Shown here: positions 1 to 11,876 of the stretch, piece by piece
Position numbering within the stretch: position 1 is the stretch's first letter
Layout: the number at the start of each line of letters is the position of its first letter
NCBI GenBank assembly: GCA_950097015.1
Contig: CATNEN010000001.1
Location: 3,936,001 to 4,000,000, forward strand
Origin: Macrostomum hystrix
Lineage: Eukaryota; Platyhelminthes; Macrostomidae
Length of the DNA stretch: 64,000 nt
Reading direction: 5' to 3'
Translations under genes and position numbers: made by a program
Notes under the pieces: model-generated
Seen by the model: the letters and a program-made list of their open reading frames with translations, nothing else
Databases searched by the model: none
Told to the model about the DNA's origin: nothing

Positions 1-1951
1 CTCTTATCACCCCCAGACATTTATTCCATAGACTAAATGTCATCCCACATCACTTTAGCACAACTGGTCCATGTAAATATACAATTTCAAACAGAAAAGA
101 CATAAAAAATTGAAACTAGGAAATTGCTAAAGTATATAATATCCTACTAAAAAGCTCTAAATCTCTCAAAAAATATTTTAAATAGTACATAGCTAAAAAC
201 GAAAACAATAATTTATACTTGAACAAAATTTTTCATTTTTAGCAAGAAAAGAAATAAGTCAGTACTGTGTTTATTGTTCAATTTCATGATAATGTATGGG
301 CAACTTTTGTGGACTAGGCCTATAGGCCTAATCATTATCAATAATGTAGTTTTTTTATTTTGATGCATGTTACAGACCAAAATAAAAGATTATGTAGTCA
401 CCAACAGGCCCTTATAAAACTTTTTGAACGACAACAAGTCCTAAGTGCATCCAGAAATTTCAAGAAACAAATCAAAATAGTCTAAGCCAAGCTAGAAATT
501 AATGGATTTTAGGCCTACCTCTGGATTTGACTCAAGTGGAATCCATTGCACCGTAGACATTTGTATGTTTACTATTTATCGGTAGAACTCTTTAAATAGT
601 TTAATTATGCCCTGCTGAAAATAGTTGCAACTCGTAACTTAAAGATAAGCTATCCGTTTACGTTCAGGCTTACTTTTGTGTTCTTTTCATTACGAAAATA
701 AATTTTCTATGAACTCTTGTTGGCTTTAGTTCAAATTTCTACTATGACATCCACCGATTTAAAAAGTTAAAAAACTAAACAAACCGACTTAAAAAAGGCA
801 AGTCGCCTGTTTGGCCAATGCTGATTTATTTAGATATTAGGAAAATTTCGCCAGTGTTTATATGCAAATCCAATGCTTAGCAAATGTAGCAAAATTATCT
901 TTTAAATCGGCACTGGTATATATGTAACGAAGGAAAAAGAGTAGTCGTCGCAGTCGGGAAATCTGTCGAGCATTAGATAGATTAGATTAAGGTTGAGCAG
1001 AGTGCTTTGAGTAGAATAGGGTACACATTAGATTTGAAAGGACAGTATAAATAATATGACAGAGTTTTGAATCCCCAAAGATTGCGGGTTTAATGAGGCA
1101 ATAAATATAAAGGGAGTTACCGATTAATATGCAAACGAAATTATTGGAAACACTGTCGATTGCTTATGAATGGGCGAAGCATCATAAAGACAAAGTAAAC
1201 ACAAATCAGCGAGGTGTAAAAAGTTTTGAATTAATATTTGGGATTTGGGCATAATTTGAAGGTATCAATCATTATCAAAGCGCGAAGGCAATATGCTTTC
1301 AGTTGCCGAAAAGAAGTTTTAAAAAGTTTTAGCCAGTAGTTCATATATGATTTACAAATCATATACAACCAATGCTGGACTTGCATCTTGTGTGTCAGAT
1401 GACGAAAAAGCAGAAGATGAATATCTATGAACCAGTATACAATATATCAAAACTTGCATATCATATTATTAAGAGCTAGCACTATTTCTCTGAGTCTAAA
1501 GAGACGCCTGATATATTTACAAAAGAATAGAAAAAAACAAACGTGAGAAAATGGTACTAGGATTATATAAAGCATATTTTTATTCGTTTACTTTAGCTAT
1601 GGTTTCATACTACTTTTCGAATAGTATGAAAGTTTTAACATTGTTTCAACGGCATTCCTTCGGTTTACGATCCCTGAAATTGGTGACGATCCCCATAAGA
1701 AAGATACGCAAGAGTAAGAAATTAGTGTTTTTTAATCATATTTTAAACCAGCACTGAAAATCACTCCAAGCCTTTTTATTTTTCTGTCGTCAAACGATCG
1801 AACGCCAACAAGAATGAAACTATGCAAAGAGATCTGCTCATTCGCGTACATTCATCAAATTGAAAGAGTTGCTCGTTACAGAACTCGTTTCAGAACTGTT
1901 TCATGAAGAGGATCCTATATATCCACTTCGGTTTACGATCATTTAAATGGC
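1..1951. other. AT-rich non-coding stretch
   Basis: No convincing gene is visible. ORFs are short and lack recognisable motifs. A TATA-like site near 1043 and an AATAAA near 1105 could belong to an unrecognised LTR fragment, but no boundaries are visible. Two copies of the motif TTCGGTTTACGATC lie at about 1654 and 1927; the same motif forms inverted repeats near 9.2 kb. Confidence 0.5.
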
Positions 1952-2413
1952 AGTTGCAGTCTATTTAAAGTTGCAGTCTATTTAAAGTTGCAGTCTATTT
2001 AAAGTTGCAGTCCATTTAAAGTTGCAGTCTATTTTAAAAGTTGCAGTCTATTTAAAGTTGCAGTCCATTTAAAGTTGCAGTCTTTTTAAAGTTGCAGTCT
2101 ATTTAAAGTTGCAGTCTATTTAAAGTTGCAGTCTATTTAAAGTTGCAGTCTATTTAAAGTTGCAGTCTATTTAAAGTTGCAGTCTATTTAAAGTTGCAGT
2201 CTATTTAAAGTTGCAGTCTATTTAAAGTTGCAGTCTATTTAAAGTTGCAGTCTATTTAAAGTTGCAGTCTATTTAAAGTTGCAGTCTATTTAAAGTTGCA
2301 GTCTATTTAAAGTTGCAGTCTATTTAAAGTTGCAGTCTATTTAAAGTTGCAGTCGATTTAAAGTTGCAGTCTATTTAAAGTTGCAGTCGATTTAAAGTTG
2401 CAGTCTATTTAAA
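1952..2413 (+). repeat. 17-bp minisatellite, about 27 copies
   Basis: A head-to-tail array of the 17-bp unit AGTTGCAGTCTATTTAA covers 462 bp. A few units vary by one base (CTATTT to CCATTT, CTTTTT or CGATTT) and one unit has an extra A. It starts right after a TTCGGTTTACGATCATTTAAAT sequence and ends exactly where LINE sequence begins. It may be the repetitive leader of that LINE or an unrelated satellite. Confidence 0.95.
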
Positions 2414-2424
2414 CGCCCTGGTGT

Positions 2425-3513
2425 TTGAATAGCGCCGCCGCCTCCTGGTGCCACTGTCTGCAGCTGTCTACCATGCCAGTGCTACCAGTGCGTACCAAGG
2501 CCTCAACGGAGAGCCGCGCTCCTGCTGCGGCTGCCAAGAGCGGCACACCATCCAAGCGGCGTGGCCAACGCAGCGAACGTCGGCGAAAAGAACGGCGCCG
2601 CGAGCGCAACCGTCGTGGCCGACTTCGCGGACGCGAACGACGAGCCGCAAGCCAAAATGCTATGCTGCCTGGTGGTGCGGATCCTCCGGGTGGCGCCGGG
2701 GACCAAGAGGCCCCACAACAACGGGCCCCAGCTGAAACAAAATGCGCGCAACTGCTCAGGGTTGCGACCTGGAATTGTCGAACTCTACGGGCGAGGTGGA
2801 GACAACATCTGCTAGCACAACTTGCAGACGATCTTAAATTAGACCTAATCATGCTACAGGAAATTTCAATTAGCACCGAGCAGGGGCTTCGCCAGGAGCA
2901 CCTCGGCGGCGGCTGGCTCCTACATTATACCTCAGCGGATCCAAGAGGCCGAGGAGGAGTCGGTGTTCTGATAAGTCCACGGCTGCAGCGCTGCACCCGA
3001 TGCGAGAGCCTATCACCGAGACTGCTGCGAGTTGACCTGCGCCTGCGCTCGCGAAATGTGCGCCTGTTCTGCGCCTATGCACCCACAGCTGCACACCCGA
3101 CGGAGCATCAGCAATTTATGGAGTTCCTGTCAGGGCAGCTGGAGGCGGTCGCTCAGCGCGATTCGGTGCTTGTGCTCGGAGACTTCAACGCTGTGATGCG
3201 GAAATCTGAGCGCGCCCGGTTCGTCACTCCACGCGAGAACAGCAACACCGACGCACTAGTTGACTTTGCAGGGCGACACGATCTAGTATCGGCAAACACT
3301 ATTTTCCAAAAGCCGCAACAGAGACTGGCTACTTTTGCAGGATGCAAACGGCCGCGCCAAAAAGCCGACGGTAAATTTGCTAAGAGGAGATTCGCTCAGC
3401 TGGACCACGTGCTGCTTCGCTGGCGAGAGCGGCGCCGCGTGACCAATTGCGACACGGTGGCTCCACTTGCTGTGCCGTCGGACCACAGCTGCTGTATTGT
3501 GACCTGCACCTGA
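2425..3513 (+). pseudogene. LINE endonuclease domain (EEP/APE type)
   Basis: The open frame covers an arginine/lysine-rich N-terminus (to about residue 85) and then an endonuclease/exonuclease/phosphatase domain. Visible motifs are ATWNCRTL (start of the fold), LDLIMLQEI (catalytic Glu), LVLGDFNAV (Asp/Asn) and a final SDHS catalytic His. The domain nicks target DNA to prime reverse transcription. The frame is open from the upstream repeat; the first ATG is at 2473. Just after SDHS the reading frame must change (frame 1 to frame 3, near 3475-3490) to continue into the RT part, so this copy is frameshifted. Confidence 0.88.
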
Positions 3514-5636
3514 AGGACCCCCTGTATCGACCACCGAGACGGCAACCGAAGCACTATTTCCGAGCCCTTCGCAACTCAACTGTGAAGGATCGTTTCTGTA
3601 AGGCTTTCACCGAGGCAATGGAAGCGAGGGCGGATTAGATAGCAGACTACGGAAGCATCAGTTCAGCCATTCATGCCGCCGCTGCCAAAACACTGCCGAT
3701 GGCGCAGGCAGCACCAAGTGGTAAGCCTGTGTGGCAGGATGACGAGTCACTGCGACAGGCCCGGCTGACAGTCGAGAGGCTGCGACGAAGAGGACAAGCC
3801 ACAGAGGACGCTGAGAAAGCCCTGGCGGAGACCTTCAAGTCGCGGCAGTGCGCCGCGGTGGAGGATGCTATCCGCAAAATCACCGACGCTGGTCCTGACA
3901 AATAGCCGCGTGCCGTTTGGTCGGCTGTCAACGAGCTGACGGGACGCAAGCGGCGCAACGCGCTAAACCTAGCGGGTGATACACCTGAAAAACGTCGAAA
4001 CGAGCTCAAGGACTTCTTCTCCGGCATCGTCAACGCGCCACCACCACCTCTGTGCGACATATCGCTTCCTGAGGAGGTCGTGTTGCCGGAAGAGAGCGCC
4101 TTCAATATCAGCCCAATCACCATTGACGAAGTAATACATCTAGCAAAGAAGACTCCAGGAGGCAAGGCCACGGGACCTGACGACGTACCAGTGGAGGCGC
4201 TGCGTCTCCCTCTAGTAGCACAGGAAGTCACGCGAGTGATGAACTGTGTGCTCGACGGGGGCGCCGCCCCACCCGAGTGGCGAACTGCGCACATTGTCGG
4301 AATCCCGAAGAAACCTGGCACTGTCAAGATAGACGAGCACCGCGGAATCTCACTGATGTCCTGCACCGCGAAACTGTACAACAGGGTACTGCTGACGCGG
4401 CTGCAGCCAGTGCTGGATCCTTTCCTCCGGCGAGAGCAGAATGGTTTCCGGCCGTGCAGGGGCACAGTGACTCAAATTCTCGCGTTGCACCGCATCCTTG
4501 AAGAGGCTCGTATCCACCAAACAACCGTCGTCTGCATCTTTGTAGATTTGCTGAAGGCGTTTGATTCGGTGTCGAGGCGAGTCATCGCAACCATCCTCCG
4601 CGCGTACCACGTGCCTGAGCAGCTGGTGACGGCTGTGATGGCTCTGTACCAGGAGACCAGGGCGGCAGTTGTGACTCCAGACGGCCTGTCTGACTTTTTC
4701 GACACGTCTTCTGGTGTGCTGCAGGGGGACACTCTGGCCCCCTTCTTGTTCGTCCTGGTCCTGGACTGGGTGCTGCGCGTCAGTCTTCCTGATGACTCTG
4801 ATGGCTTCCTGATCTGCCGCAGAACGAGCAGGCGACATCCTGAGAAGCGAGTATCCATACTGGCTTACGCAGACGACCTGGCGCTGTTGTCAAGTTCCGT
4901 TGAAGGAGCCCAACGCATGCTGGACAAGCTGACAGCCGCAGCAGCTGTGGTCGGGCTGACTGTGAACGCCCGAAAAACGATGGTGCTCACGACGCCGACG
5001 GACCTACCGGCTGAGATCCGCTGCCGTGACCCGAGCGGGCAGGTGGCGCTGCTACCTCGCTGCACGGAGTTTTTGTACCTAGGCGGCCTGGTTCCGAGCG
5101 TGCAGGGCGACATCGCACGGCGCAGAGCTCTGGCCTGGGGAGCCTTCCGCTCCTTGCGAACTGTGCTGCAGTGCCCCGCGCTTCCAAACCGGCTGAGGGG
5201 GCGGTTGTATCAGGCCGTGATTGAAACCGTGCTCTTGTACAACGCCCACACGTGGACCCTGACCAGCTCGCAGGAGCGGCAGTTGGACGCCGCACACGCA
5301 GCTCTCCTGCGCGCCACCTTCGGGATCCACTACTAGCCGAACACCGCCACCATTGTCACCAACGATGAATTGTACCGCCGAGCCCAGCTTCGTCGACCAA
5401 GCCAGCTACTGCGATCCCGGCGCCTGCAGCTGGCCGGACACGTCTTTCGAGCGGAGCAGCGCTGCCAAGAGCCCCTGCAGGATGTACTGTTGCTTTCCCT
5501 GCAGGGACCGCGGCGGCGTGGCCAGGCGAGGACAGTGCGCTACGTCGACCTGCTTCTGTCGGACGCTGGCATCTCCGACCCCCGTGGAGTGACAATTCTG
5601 CGAAACGCTGCGCTTTTTAGTTTTAAGTTTCATTAC
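3477..5636 (+). pseudogene. LINE reverse transcriptase and C-terminus
   Basis: The frame runs on from the endonuclease through a linker into an RT domain. Visible RT motifs are GPDDVPVE (about 4170), IFVDLLKAFDSV (about 4540), GVLQGDTLAP (about 4710) and YADDLALL (about 4864). The C-terminal region resumes after 5336. Three in-frame TAG codons interrupt it at 3636-3638, 3903-3905 and 5334-5336; each is one C-to-T change from CAG (Gln). Together with the frameshift this marks a dead copy. The frame runs into the following LTR. Confidence 0.88.
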
Positions 5637-5972
5637 TGTAAATACGTTTTCTATAAAAATATATGTAAAAAAATATATAAAAAGAGAAAATTTAAAATCG
5701 CGCCAAAAAGAACTATTTTGTTTTATTTTGTACCGTAAGAAAAATAATGCCGCATGTAAATATTTTGTTTTATTTTGTATCTTGTAAATAATACTATGTA
5801 AAAAGTCGCCATTAAAACAAAAGTTAATTTTTTACTGTATATATAGCCGCAATTTTGACTGGGAAAATATAAGTCGTTTAAGTCGTTTAAGTCGTTTGAG
5901 CTTGCTAAAGTTTACTAAAGTGTTCTGAAGTTGAAGTTTTCGAAGTGTTTAAGAAGAGTTTCTAAGTGTGTT

Positions 5973-6614
5973 TTAAATCAAAAGATTCAAGTGTTGCATT
6001 GTGTTATTCATTTGCATCTTTGCCAAAGGTTCATCAGCGAGTGGGGCTGCAGAGTCATAGAATCTCAGGCAGGAAAGAATTTGCTTAAAGCGATCTCTCG
6101 ACAGAGAGAACGACTGAGCTAGAAAGCCACAGTGAAACACGGAATCACCGGACCAGTAGTGGGCCAGCTCCGGCTTCTGGTCGATGCCCATGAGCAGTAT
6201 AATGCCAATAAGCTTGCGCATTTCATCAGTTGAGCAATCCTTCCAATTCAATATGATTTTGGGGACAGCATCCAATGTCTCGCATTCTTGAAAAATCTTC
6301 CAAGCCTTGTTGTCGGTCCATCTGCGAAGGTTCTCGAACAACTCGTCCGGCAAATACAACTTTAGGTAGGCCGACTCATTTCCATCGGCAGTTTCTGGTG
6401 GCTGCCAGTTGGGCCGAACTCCAGTGGTTCCCAGAAACTCGGGGACTGGAGATGGTCTGTTGTCAAGAGTTTCCTGAACGAGCTCCCAATCACCGACTGG
6501 GATTACAGGGACTTCATTAATCTCTTCGAAAAGCTCTTCGAAGTCGCTAGCAGATTCATCGTCGGTTACAATGGGTGAATCTAACGCAGAATCTATTTCA
6601 GAGTCAGAACTCAT
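5973..6614 (-). pseudogene. Truncated piggyBac-type transposase N-terminus
   Basis: The protein starts with an acidic, serine-rich leader (MSSDSEIDSALDS), as usual for PiggyBac-derived transposases. It continues into the DDE_Tnp_1_7-type N-terminal domain: motifs LYLPDELFENLRRWTDNK, MRKLIGIILLMGI and YWSGDSVF...LSRDRFKQILSCLRFYD. The full family protein is roughly 500-600 residues; only about 200 remain. The catalytic Asp triad lies beyond the break. The last 12 codons are LTR sequence read through the junction. Confidence 0.85.
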
Positions 6615-6855
6615 GATGCGTTTTTGCTGTCTTAGTCTGTTGTCGAGAAAATATCTTTAAAAATTAGGCTTGACAGCCTTAAAAAACAGAGGAACGAAGA
6701 AAATCTAGTTACTACGTGGCGAATCTGTTTGAAACATGCTTTCAGTCGTGAAGGGTGTGTATGTGAGTTAAAAATTTTCTACCAAAAAAATTCTATGGCA
6801 CGATTTCGGTCCAAGCCGTCAGGAACGGGTGTGTGTGTATAAAAGGGCAGTCAGG
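6010..6855 (-). mobile_element. piggyBac-like fragment (5' end only)
   Basis: The fragment sits inside the solo LTR where intact family members have a TTAA. The right junction keeps TTAA (6856-6859). Reading inward on the minus strand it starts CCTTTTTCCTGAC, a plausible piggyBac terminus, and leads to a transposase start codon at 6614. The left junction has neither TTAA nor a terminus, so the 3' portion of the transposon was deleted into the LTR. Confidence 0.75.
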
Positions 6856-6886
6856 AAAAAGGTTAAGAGAGACTAGCAGTGAGAAA

Positions 6887-6990
6887 TATACTCAGAACTA
6901 TACTCAGAACTATATTCAGGACTATACTCGGAAATATACTCAGAACCATACTCAGAATTATACTCAGAACCATACTCAGAATTATACTAA
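6887..6990 (+). repeat. 12-bp LTR minisatellite (ACTCAGAACTAT)
   Basis: About eight copies of a 12-bp unit close to ATACTCAGAACT expand a motif that occurs once or twice in the other LTRs of this family. The same expansion, longer, is in the LTR at 43 kb. The reading frame it creates (Tyr-Thr-Gln-Asn repeats) is incidental. Confidence 0.85.
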
Positions 6991-8668
6991 TGATGTGGAG
7001 TGTGCTGCGGGAATCGAGTGGGAGTGTGAGCCAGCATAATTTTTCAAATTTTTAAGTGTCTAATAATTGCGACCCACATAGCAGCTGGCCGCAAACACGA
7101 TCATTAATCTTAGGGCCGGGTTTGGGGCGGCGGTGAATTAAGTAGCCGTCGAATCCCTTCTCCCTGGATCTGTCTAGACCCCTGTAGGAATGACTGATCG
7201 CGGCCATAGCTTTTATTGTATGAGTAGTTTAGGTCATAATTCTCCTCCAAACCGCGATCAGATATAGGGGGTCACTCGGGCGTTATGAGTGATCATTAAT
7301 TCTTCATGTCCCCTCTTCTTTACAGTATTCGAGCCCAGCTCGACTTTATGACCTCCTTCCTTTTAGATACATGTAAATGTCACTGTAGGCAGGTCGGCGC
7401 CTGCGCTTCCCATTGTCCCGGCGGAGTAACAATCGCTGGCTGACTGCCGACGGCTGTTCGCGCAGGACATCTGTCGTTTCCCGCCGCCGGTTCATTGGGC
7501 AATTGGGGCGGCAATCGCCGCTTCAATTCCTCGATGACAGGCTGGCGCGAATGTGGGTTATTTTGATGGATGTCGGGGTTGGCGTGCTGCAAGGCCTATT
7601 TAAGCAAGCGCGCTGCGCTGCTCCCTCTAGGACCTCTTTTCTCCCACCGGCTCTTCCCCTTTCTCCCTGCCGGTTTACCTTTGCCGGGCCGGAATCCCAC
7701 CGGACCCAGGACTTGTCCCCCAGATCCACTTAGGGCTTAGACCCTAGAGCTTAGAGCTCCACGGCTAGCGCAGGCCCATTGCCTGTCCCCATTCCCCCTG
7801 AGCGCGAGCCACCTCTTTAGGTGGGCCGTTAAATTGAGCCTTGAGCTCCAAGCGTGTTGGCCCCTGCCAACTCGCAGCACTTCCCTCCCCTGTCTCTGCT
7901 GTCTTACCCCACCCCCTTCCCGAGATCAACGGGATTGCAGCACGCGGCCGAAGCGACTCCAGATAAGTAACCCGCGCAGCGGTTTTTTTGCAATTATTGC
8001 TCCTAAGGGACTTTCTATTAATTAGGCGGCTATTAGTGGGCACGGGCTTAGGATTTGAGGCTTAATATACGGACCATTCATTCGCCAATTATTAAAACAT
8101 TAGGCCAAATTTAATAACAATTTAAATCTTTCCGCCATGCTGTTATTTCCTCTTTATTTTCTCATTAGACAGCCCTCTACCATGAGTGGCTAATCTATTA
8201 GGGGAATGGGCTCTGGCACAGCCGAGCTGAAAGCTGCGGCAGGAAGGCAATTGTGAGCGCGCATGAGAGTAATATGGAGCTAGGGATGTGCAAGTAAGAT
8301 GCGGAGTGTAGCACGTGTTTCTTTCTGTCCAGGGGTGGGGAATTCCCTGGCGGGTTTTCCCCATTTCCTGGCGGATCTGGGAGTGCGTGTCGAGCTCCCC
8401 TGCCAATTGAGTTTCCCTTCTGTTTCCCCCTCTCGCTTCTACCGCCAGGGAAGTGGGGGGTGATGACCTTTTAACCTTACGCTTGCATAATCACTCAGCC
8501 AGTGTTCAGCCTAATCTCTCCTGCCTCTGATTTCCTCATCTCGCACAGATTCGGATTTGTTAGTGACCTAATGTGTAAGCTGCAATCTAATGTAAGGAAT
8601 GTGCCTGATGTTTTCATGAGTAGGATTCCGGCTATGGATTCTCATTCGAGTTCTTAGTACCACCTTTC
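6991..8668 (+). mobile_element. Unclassified 1678-bp insertion with TACTAA flanks
   Basis: The LTR sequence is interrupted between two copies of TACTAA (6985-6990 and 8669-8674), which looks like a 5-6 bp target duplication. The insert is GC-richer than its surroundings, begins TGATGTGGAG, has a TATA-like CTATTTAAGC near 7596 and has no long ORF with recognisable motifs. It could be a long solo LTR or a non-autonomous DNA transposon. No clear inverted ends are visible and its 3' end is not CA. Confidence 0.6.
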
Positions 8669-8942
8669 TACTAAGAGTATTGCAAAAAGGAAACTGCTAA
8701 ACTCTCGGGGACGCCTAATTGACTGGAAACGTGTACAGTTGCCTAATTACCGCTCGTGCAAATACATACGCTACCATTTGAGAAGCTAAAACGGCCCATT
8801 TAAGGACCGCCAGTCAAATATCTTTTAAATTGAGTCAACAGCAGTGAAATTGTTAAAATAGCCCCGTTACAACTTTGGTGTCTGAAGTGGGATTTTCTTA
8901 TAAAAGCCTGTTATTAAATATTGTAAATTTAGCCCTAGTACA

Positions 8943-11021
8943 ATATCTGCTCGACGATCGATGCGAAGCAAAATGGACAGCTGACGTTCCTCGCATTGAC
9001 TTGAATTTCTCTTTGCTATTTCCATTTGCTATTGCCATGCTATTGCTTTTAAACCATTCGCCCATAATGTCACAAAAGTAGTTCAACCACTGTACGGCAG
9101 CTTCCGACTCGACTCCGTACATATATCGTCTGCAGAGATCTGTGGACGAAAACAAATGAATTAGTAAATAGAATTACTACTACATCTCCACTATACCCCC
9201 CTCAGCTTCGGTTTACGATCCTATGCGTGGAGAATCTGTATGTAAATGATCGTAAACCGAAGGTAGTGTGTATCCCGATAGTGATTAATTTCGGTTTACT
9301 GCTACTACTTACACCAAAACACCCTAACTTCGGTTCACGATCATTTACATGTATTTCTGCCATTTTAATGATCGTAAACCGAAGTGGATATATAGGACTT
9401 AATTTACTCACTTTTGCGACACCGAGCAGATAATATGTGATGAAGCCTACGATGTCCATCGGATTCAACTTTGATCCTTCGAAGAAGGAGAATATCCGGG
9501 TGGATACGCGTTTTTCATGGGCACCAAACGGAGACTTGGTTGGTTTATTGTTGGTTTTGCACCGAAAAACGAGGCCGTCTGCAGTGTTGTGCGCAGGCGT
9601 CATTTTCATTGCGCTATCGCATGTTGGACACGACATTGGCTCAGCGCGCTATAGAAGACCTTCGGCTTAAAGTAGTGAAATCCAATTTCCTTTGTCAATG
9701 AATCGCCATGCCATGGGAGAAACTAGTGTGACGAACTAGAGTTCGTGTGCAGACGAGTTTTCCCAGAAGTCCGAAGACATTATGCAAGACCAATAACGAT
9801 TTCTTAAAGTCAACCAAGGCTTGTCAGCGGAAGCGCCAGGGTCCCGGTTACTTGTTCTCGACTTCAATGTGGTTAGTCTCCAGCTAATTAAAATGACTTA
9901 ATTATTTCAAATGTCTGTACTCCTTAGACTTTAGCTATATTCCGCTCCGACGCTCGCGCTTGCGCCACAAACCGTCTTTCAAGTTGTATTTAAATTTGCG
10001 CCAGGTTTCGAGGAAAGATAAAGTAAACAAAAAATAAAGTGACATCGTCACACTTAGGTCGGCTATTCCGTTCAGTTTTTCCAGTGAAACGAACAATCCT
10101 GGTTTCTCAATTTTTGTTTCTTTTGAGCAGGCCATGATCACTGAAATGGAAAAATACATGCGGATCGGAACCGAAATACGGGTATGTAGTATTTTGAGGT
10201 TTGCCGCTTTCACGCGAGCTCGATTCTAATGTATCATTATGTTTTTAATAGTAATTTTACATGATAAAGTTGGCGCTATTAATAGTTTCGCAATTTTCGA
10301 GTATTCGCAATACATTTGTTTTAAATTGTAAAAAATAATTTTTAAAACAGAATTACACTGCGAGCATCGATGAGCGGTACTTAACGTTTGTCTGAGCGAC
10401 AGCGTGTGTGGCGAGTGTATTGTCCGAAAGTGAACTGATTTCTCTCCCGTTAATTTGAAATGCCGTACTGTTGAGAGAAAGTGTTACAGGTAGAAAATTA
10501 TCGTAAACCGATAAAGAATGCCGTTTCAACAGTGCCCTTAAAGACCTTAATAACTGCAAAAGTAATTTATTTTGTGCTAAGCTTAACTTCCTGAAGTTAT
10601 GCTGAAAAAATGTATAATATTTTAGTATTTTATTTTAACATTGTATTCATGTTAGATTTAAAGATAAATAATGTATTATACTGGTCTAGCTAGGTAAGAC
10701 TAGGTAAATTTTACATGTAAGACTATGTTTCACTTTCAAGTACAATTTATTATATTATTTATAGTTTATGAAGCTTGATATGGATCTTGAACACATGCTC
10801 CAAAATATTTGGATATGACAAGAATGGATTATCATATTCCTTCATTTGTATTAGCATAAGTTATTTAGCAATTAAAGTAGGGCCTAAAAGTTTAAAATGC
10901 TTCCTTAGTGAAATCTAGCAAAACCCAGCAACATACACAATACTTGTCTTGCAAGGCTTTTTAGGTTGCCATTTTTACATTGAAGGCAAGAAGGCAAACA
11001 CTGCCTTTTCATTCAATATTG
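8943..11021. other. Intergenic DNA with inverted-repeat motifs
   Basis: No supported gene. ORFs here (for example 9202-9636 minus) are created by the inverted repeats described separately. 9640-10350 holds unremarkable mixed sequence and 10560-11020 is AT-rich. A sequence at about 10496-10535 matches the reverse complement of about 1640-1670 (around TCGGTTTACGAT), so these are dispersed copies of one repeat. Confidence 0.5.
9208..9388. repeat. Two short inverted-repeat units ending TTCGGTTTACGATC
   Basis: CTTCGGTTTACGATC at about 9209 pairs with ATGATCGTAAACCGAAG ending near 9260. A second unit starts ACTTCGGTTCACGATC at about 9330 and pairs with GATCGTAAACCGAAGT ending near 9387. Each is about 55 bp, the size of a very short palindromic element. 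Single arms of the same motif occur near 1654, 1927 and 10500. Confidence 0.75.
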
Positions 11022-11875
11022 TGTACCAGGGCTTACTTCTTTTTACTTATTTCTACTGAATGCCACCAAAGTTGTACAGGTGGAAATTAATTATCTCACC
11101 GTTGTTATCAAAGTTGTACTGGGCTATTTTAATATTTCTACTACAGTTGACTCACATTAACTGGTGGACCTTAAAAGGGCCGTTTTAACTTCTCAAATGG
11201 TAGCGTTTCTATATGCACGAGCGGTAATTAGGCAACTGTATACTTTTCCAGCCGATTAGGCGTCCCCGAGATTAGAGTTTAGCAGTTCCCTTCGATAATA
11301 TTCTTAGTATAACTTCTGAGTATAATTCTAATTATACTTCTCACTGCTATCTTCCTTTAAAATGAATAACACAATGCAAAGCTGTCGGAAATTTATTTTT
11401 TTAAACACACTTAAAACTATATTTACAAACACCTCTTGAAAAACTACTTCAACTTTTAAACTCTTTAAACACTCTCCTGAAACACTTTAATACTCTTGTA
11501 CAAAGGCTTTCAGCTTTTAACTCAACTCAACAATTTCAACTTCAACTCTAAAAACACACACTTCGAAACACTCTTACAAACTCACTGAAACACTTTGAAC
11601 ACTTTCGAACTCTCTCGAACTCACACACAGGTTATTTTTCCAGACCAAAAGTGCGGCTATTTATAGTGAGAAAAATTAACTTTTGTTTAAACGGGAGCAT
11701 TTTACATAATATTATTTATAATATGCAATTTAAAACAAAATTATTTACATACAGTATTACTTTTGATACGGTACAAAGATAAACAAATTATTATTTTTTT
11801 GGCGCATTTTTAATTTTATTTATTTTTATAATTTTTATAATAGAATAACGTATATACAAGAGGCTAACTATTACA
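11022..11875 (-). repeat. 3' LTR of gypsy copy A
   Basis: It runs from TGTAATAGTTAG (at 11875, reading minus) to CCCTGGTACA (at 11022). It holds the TATA box and the short ACTCAGAA-type repeat in the R region. It differs from the 5' LTR near 11546, 11728 and 11773. Confidence 0.97.
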
Positions 11876-11876
11876 A

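Larger units (their letters stand above)
2414..5636 (+). mobile_element. Decayed LINE (endonuclease + reverse transcriptase)
   Basis: This is a non-LTR retrotransposon body, GC-rich against AT-rich flanks. In order it codes for an apurinic-type endonuclease, a reverse transcriptase with a YADD core, and the C-terminal region typical of these elements (an RRLQLAGHVFR-like motif near 5430). Its 3' end is cut by an LTR starting at 5637, so no tail is visible. One frameshift and three in-frame TAG codons break it. The YLGG and LLYNAHTWTL-like motifs after the RT resemble RTE/R4/Dong-type elements, but the clade is not settled. Confidence 0.9.
5637..8942 (+). mobile_element. Solo gypsy LTR, split by two insertions
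   Basis: Three segments, 5637-6009, 6856-6990 and 8675-8942, together match (on the plus strand) the LTRs of the gypsy element at 11022-19426. They begin TGTAAATACG, carry a TATA box (TATATAGCC near 5840) and the R-region minisatellite, and end GCCCTAGTACA. No internal gag or pol follows, so it is a solo LTR. No matching 4-bp duplication is seen at the outer ends. A piggyBac fragment and a 1678-bp unknown insertion interrupt it. Confidence 0.82.

Noticed and set aside
1952-2413. CRISPR-like or centromeric array
   Set aside because: 17-bp units without spacers and only 462 bp long.
2409-2876. Minus-strand ORFs in the first LINE
   Set aside because: Shadows of the GC-rich endonuclease coding strand, with no motifs.
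6833-7039. ORF with Tyr-Thr-Gln-Asn repeats (also 42978-43277)
   Set aside because: It is the 12-bp LTR minisatellite read in one frame; it has no start context and sits inside LTRs.
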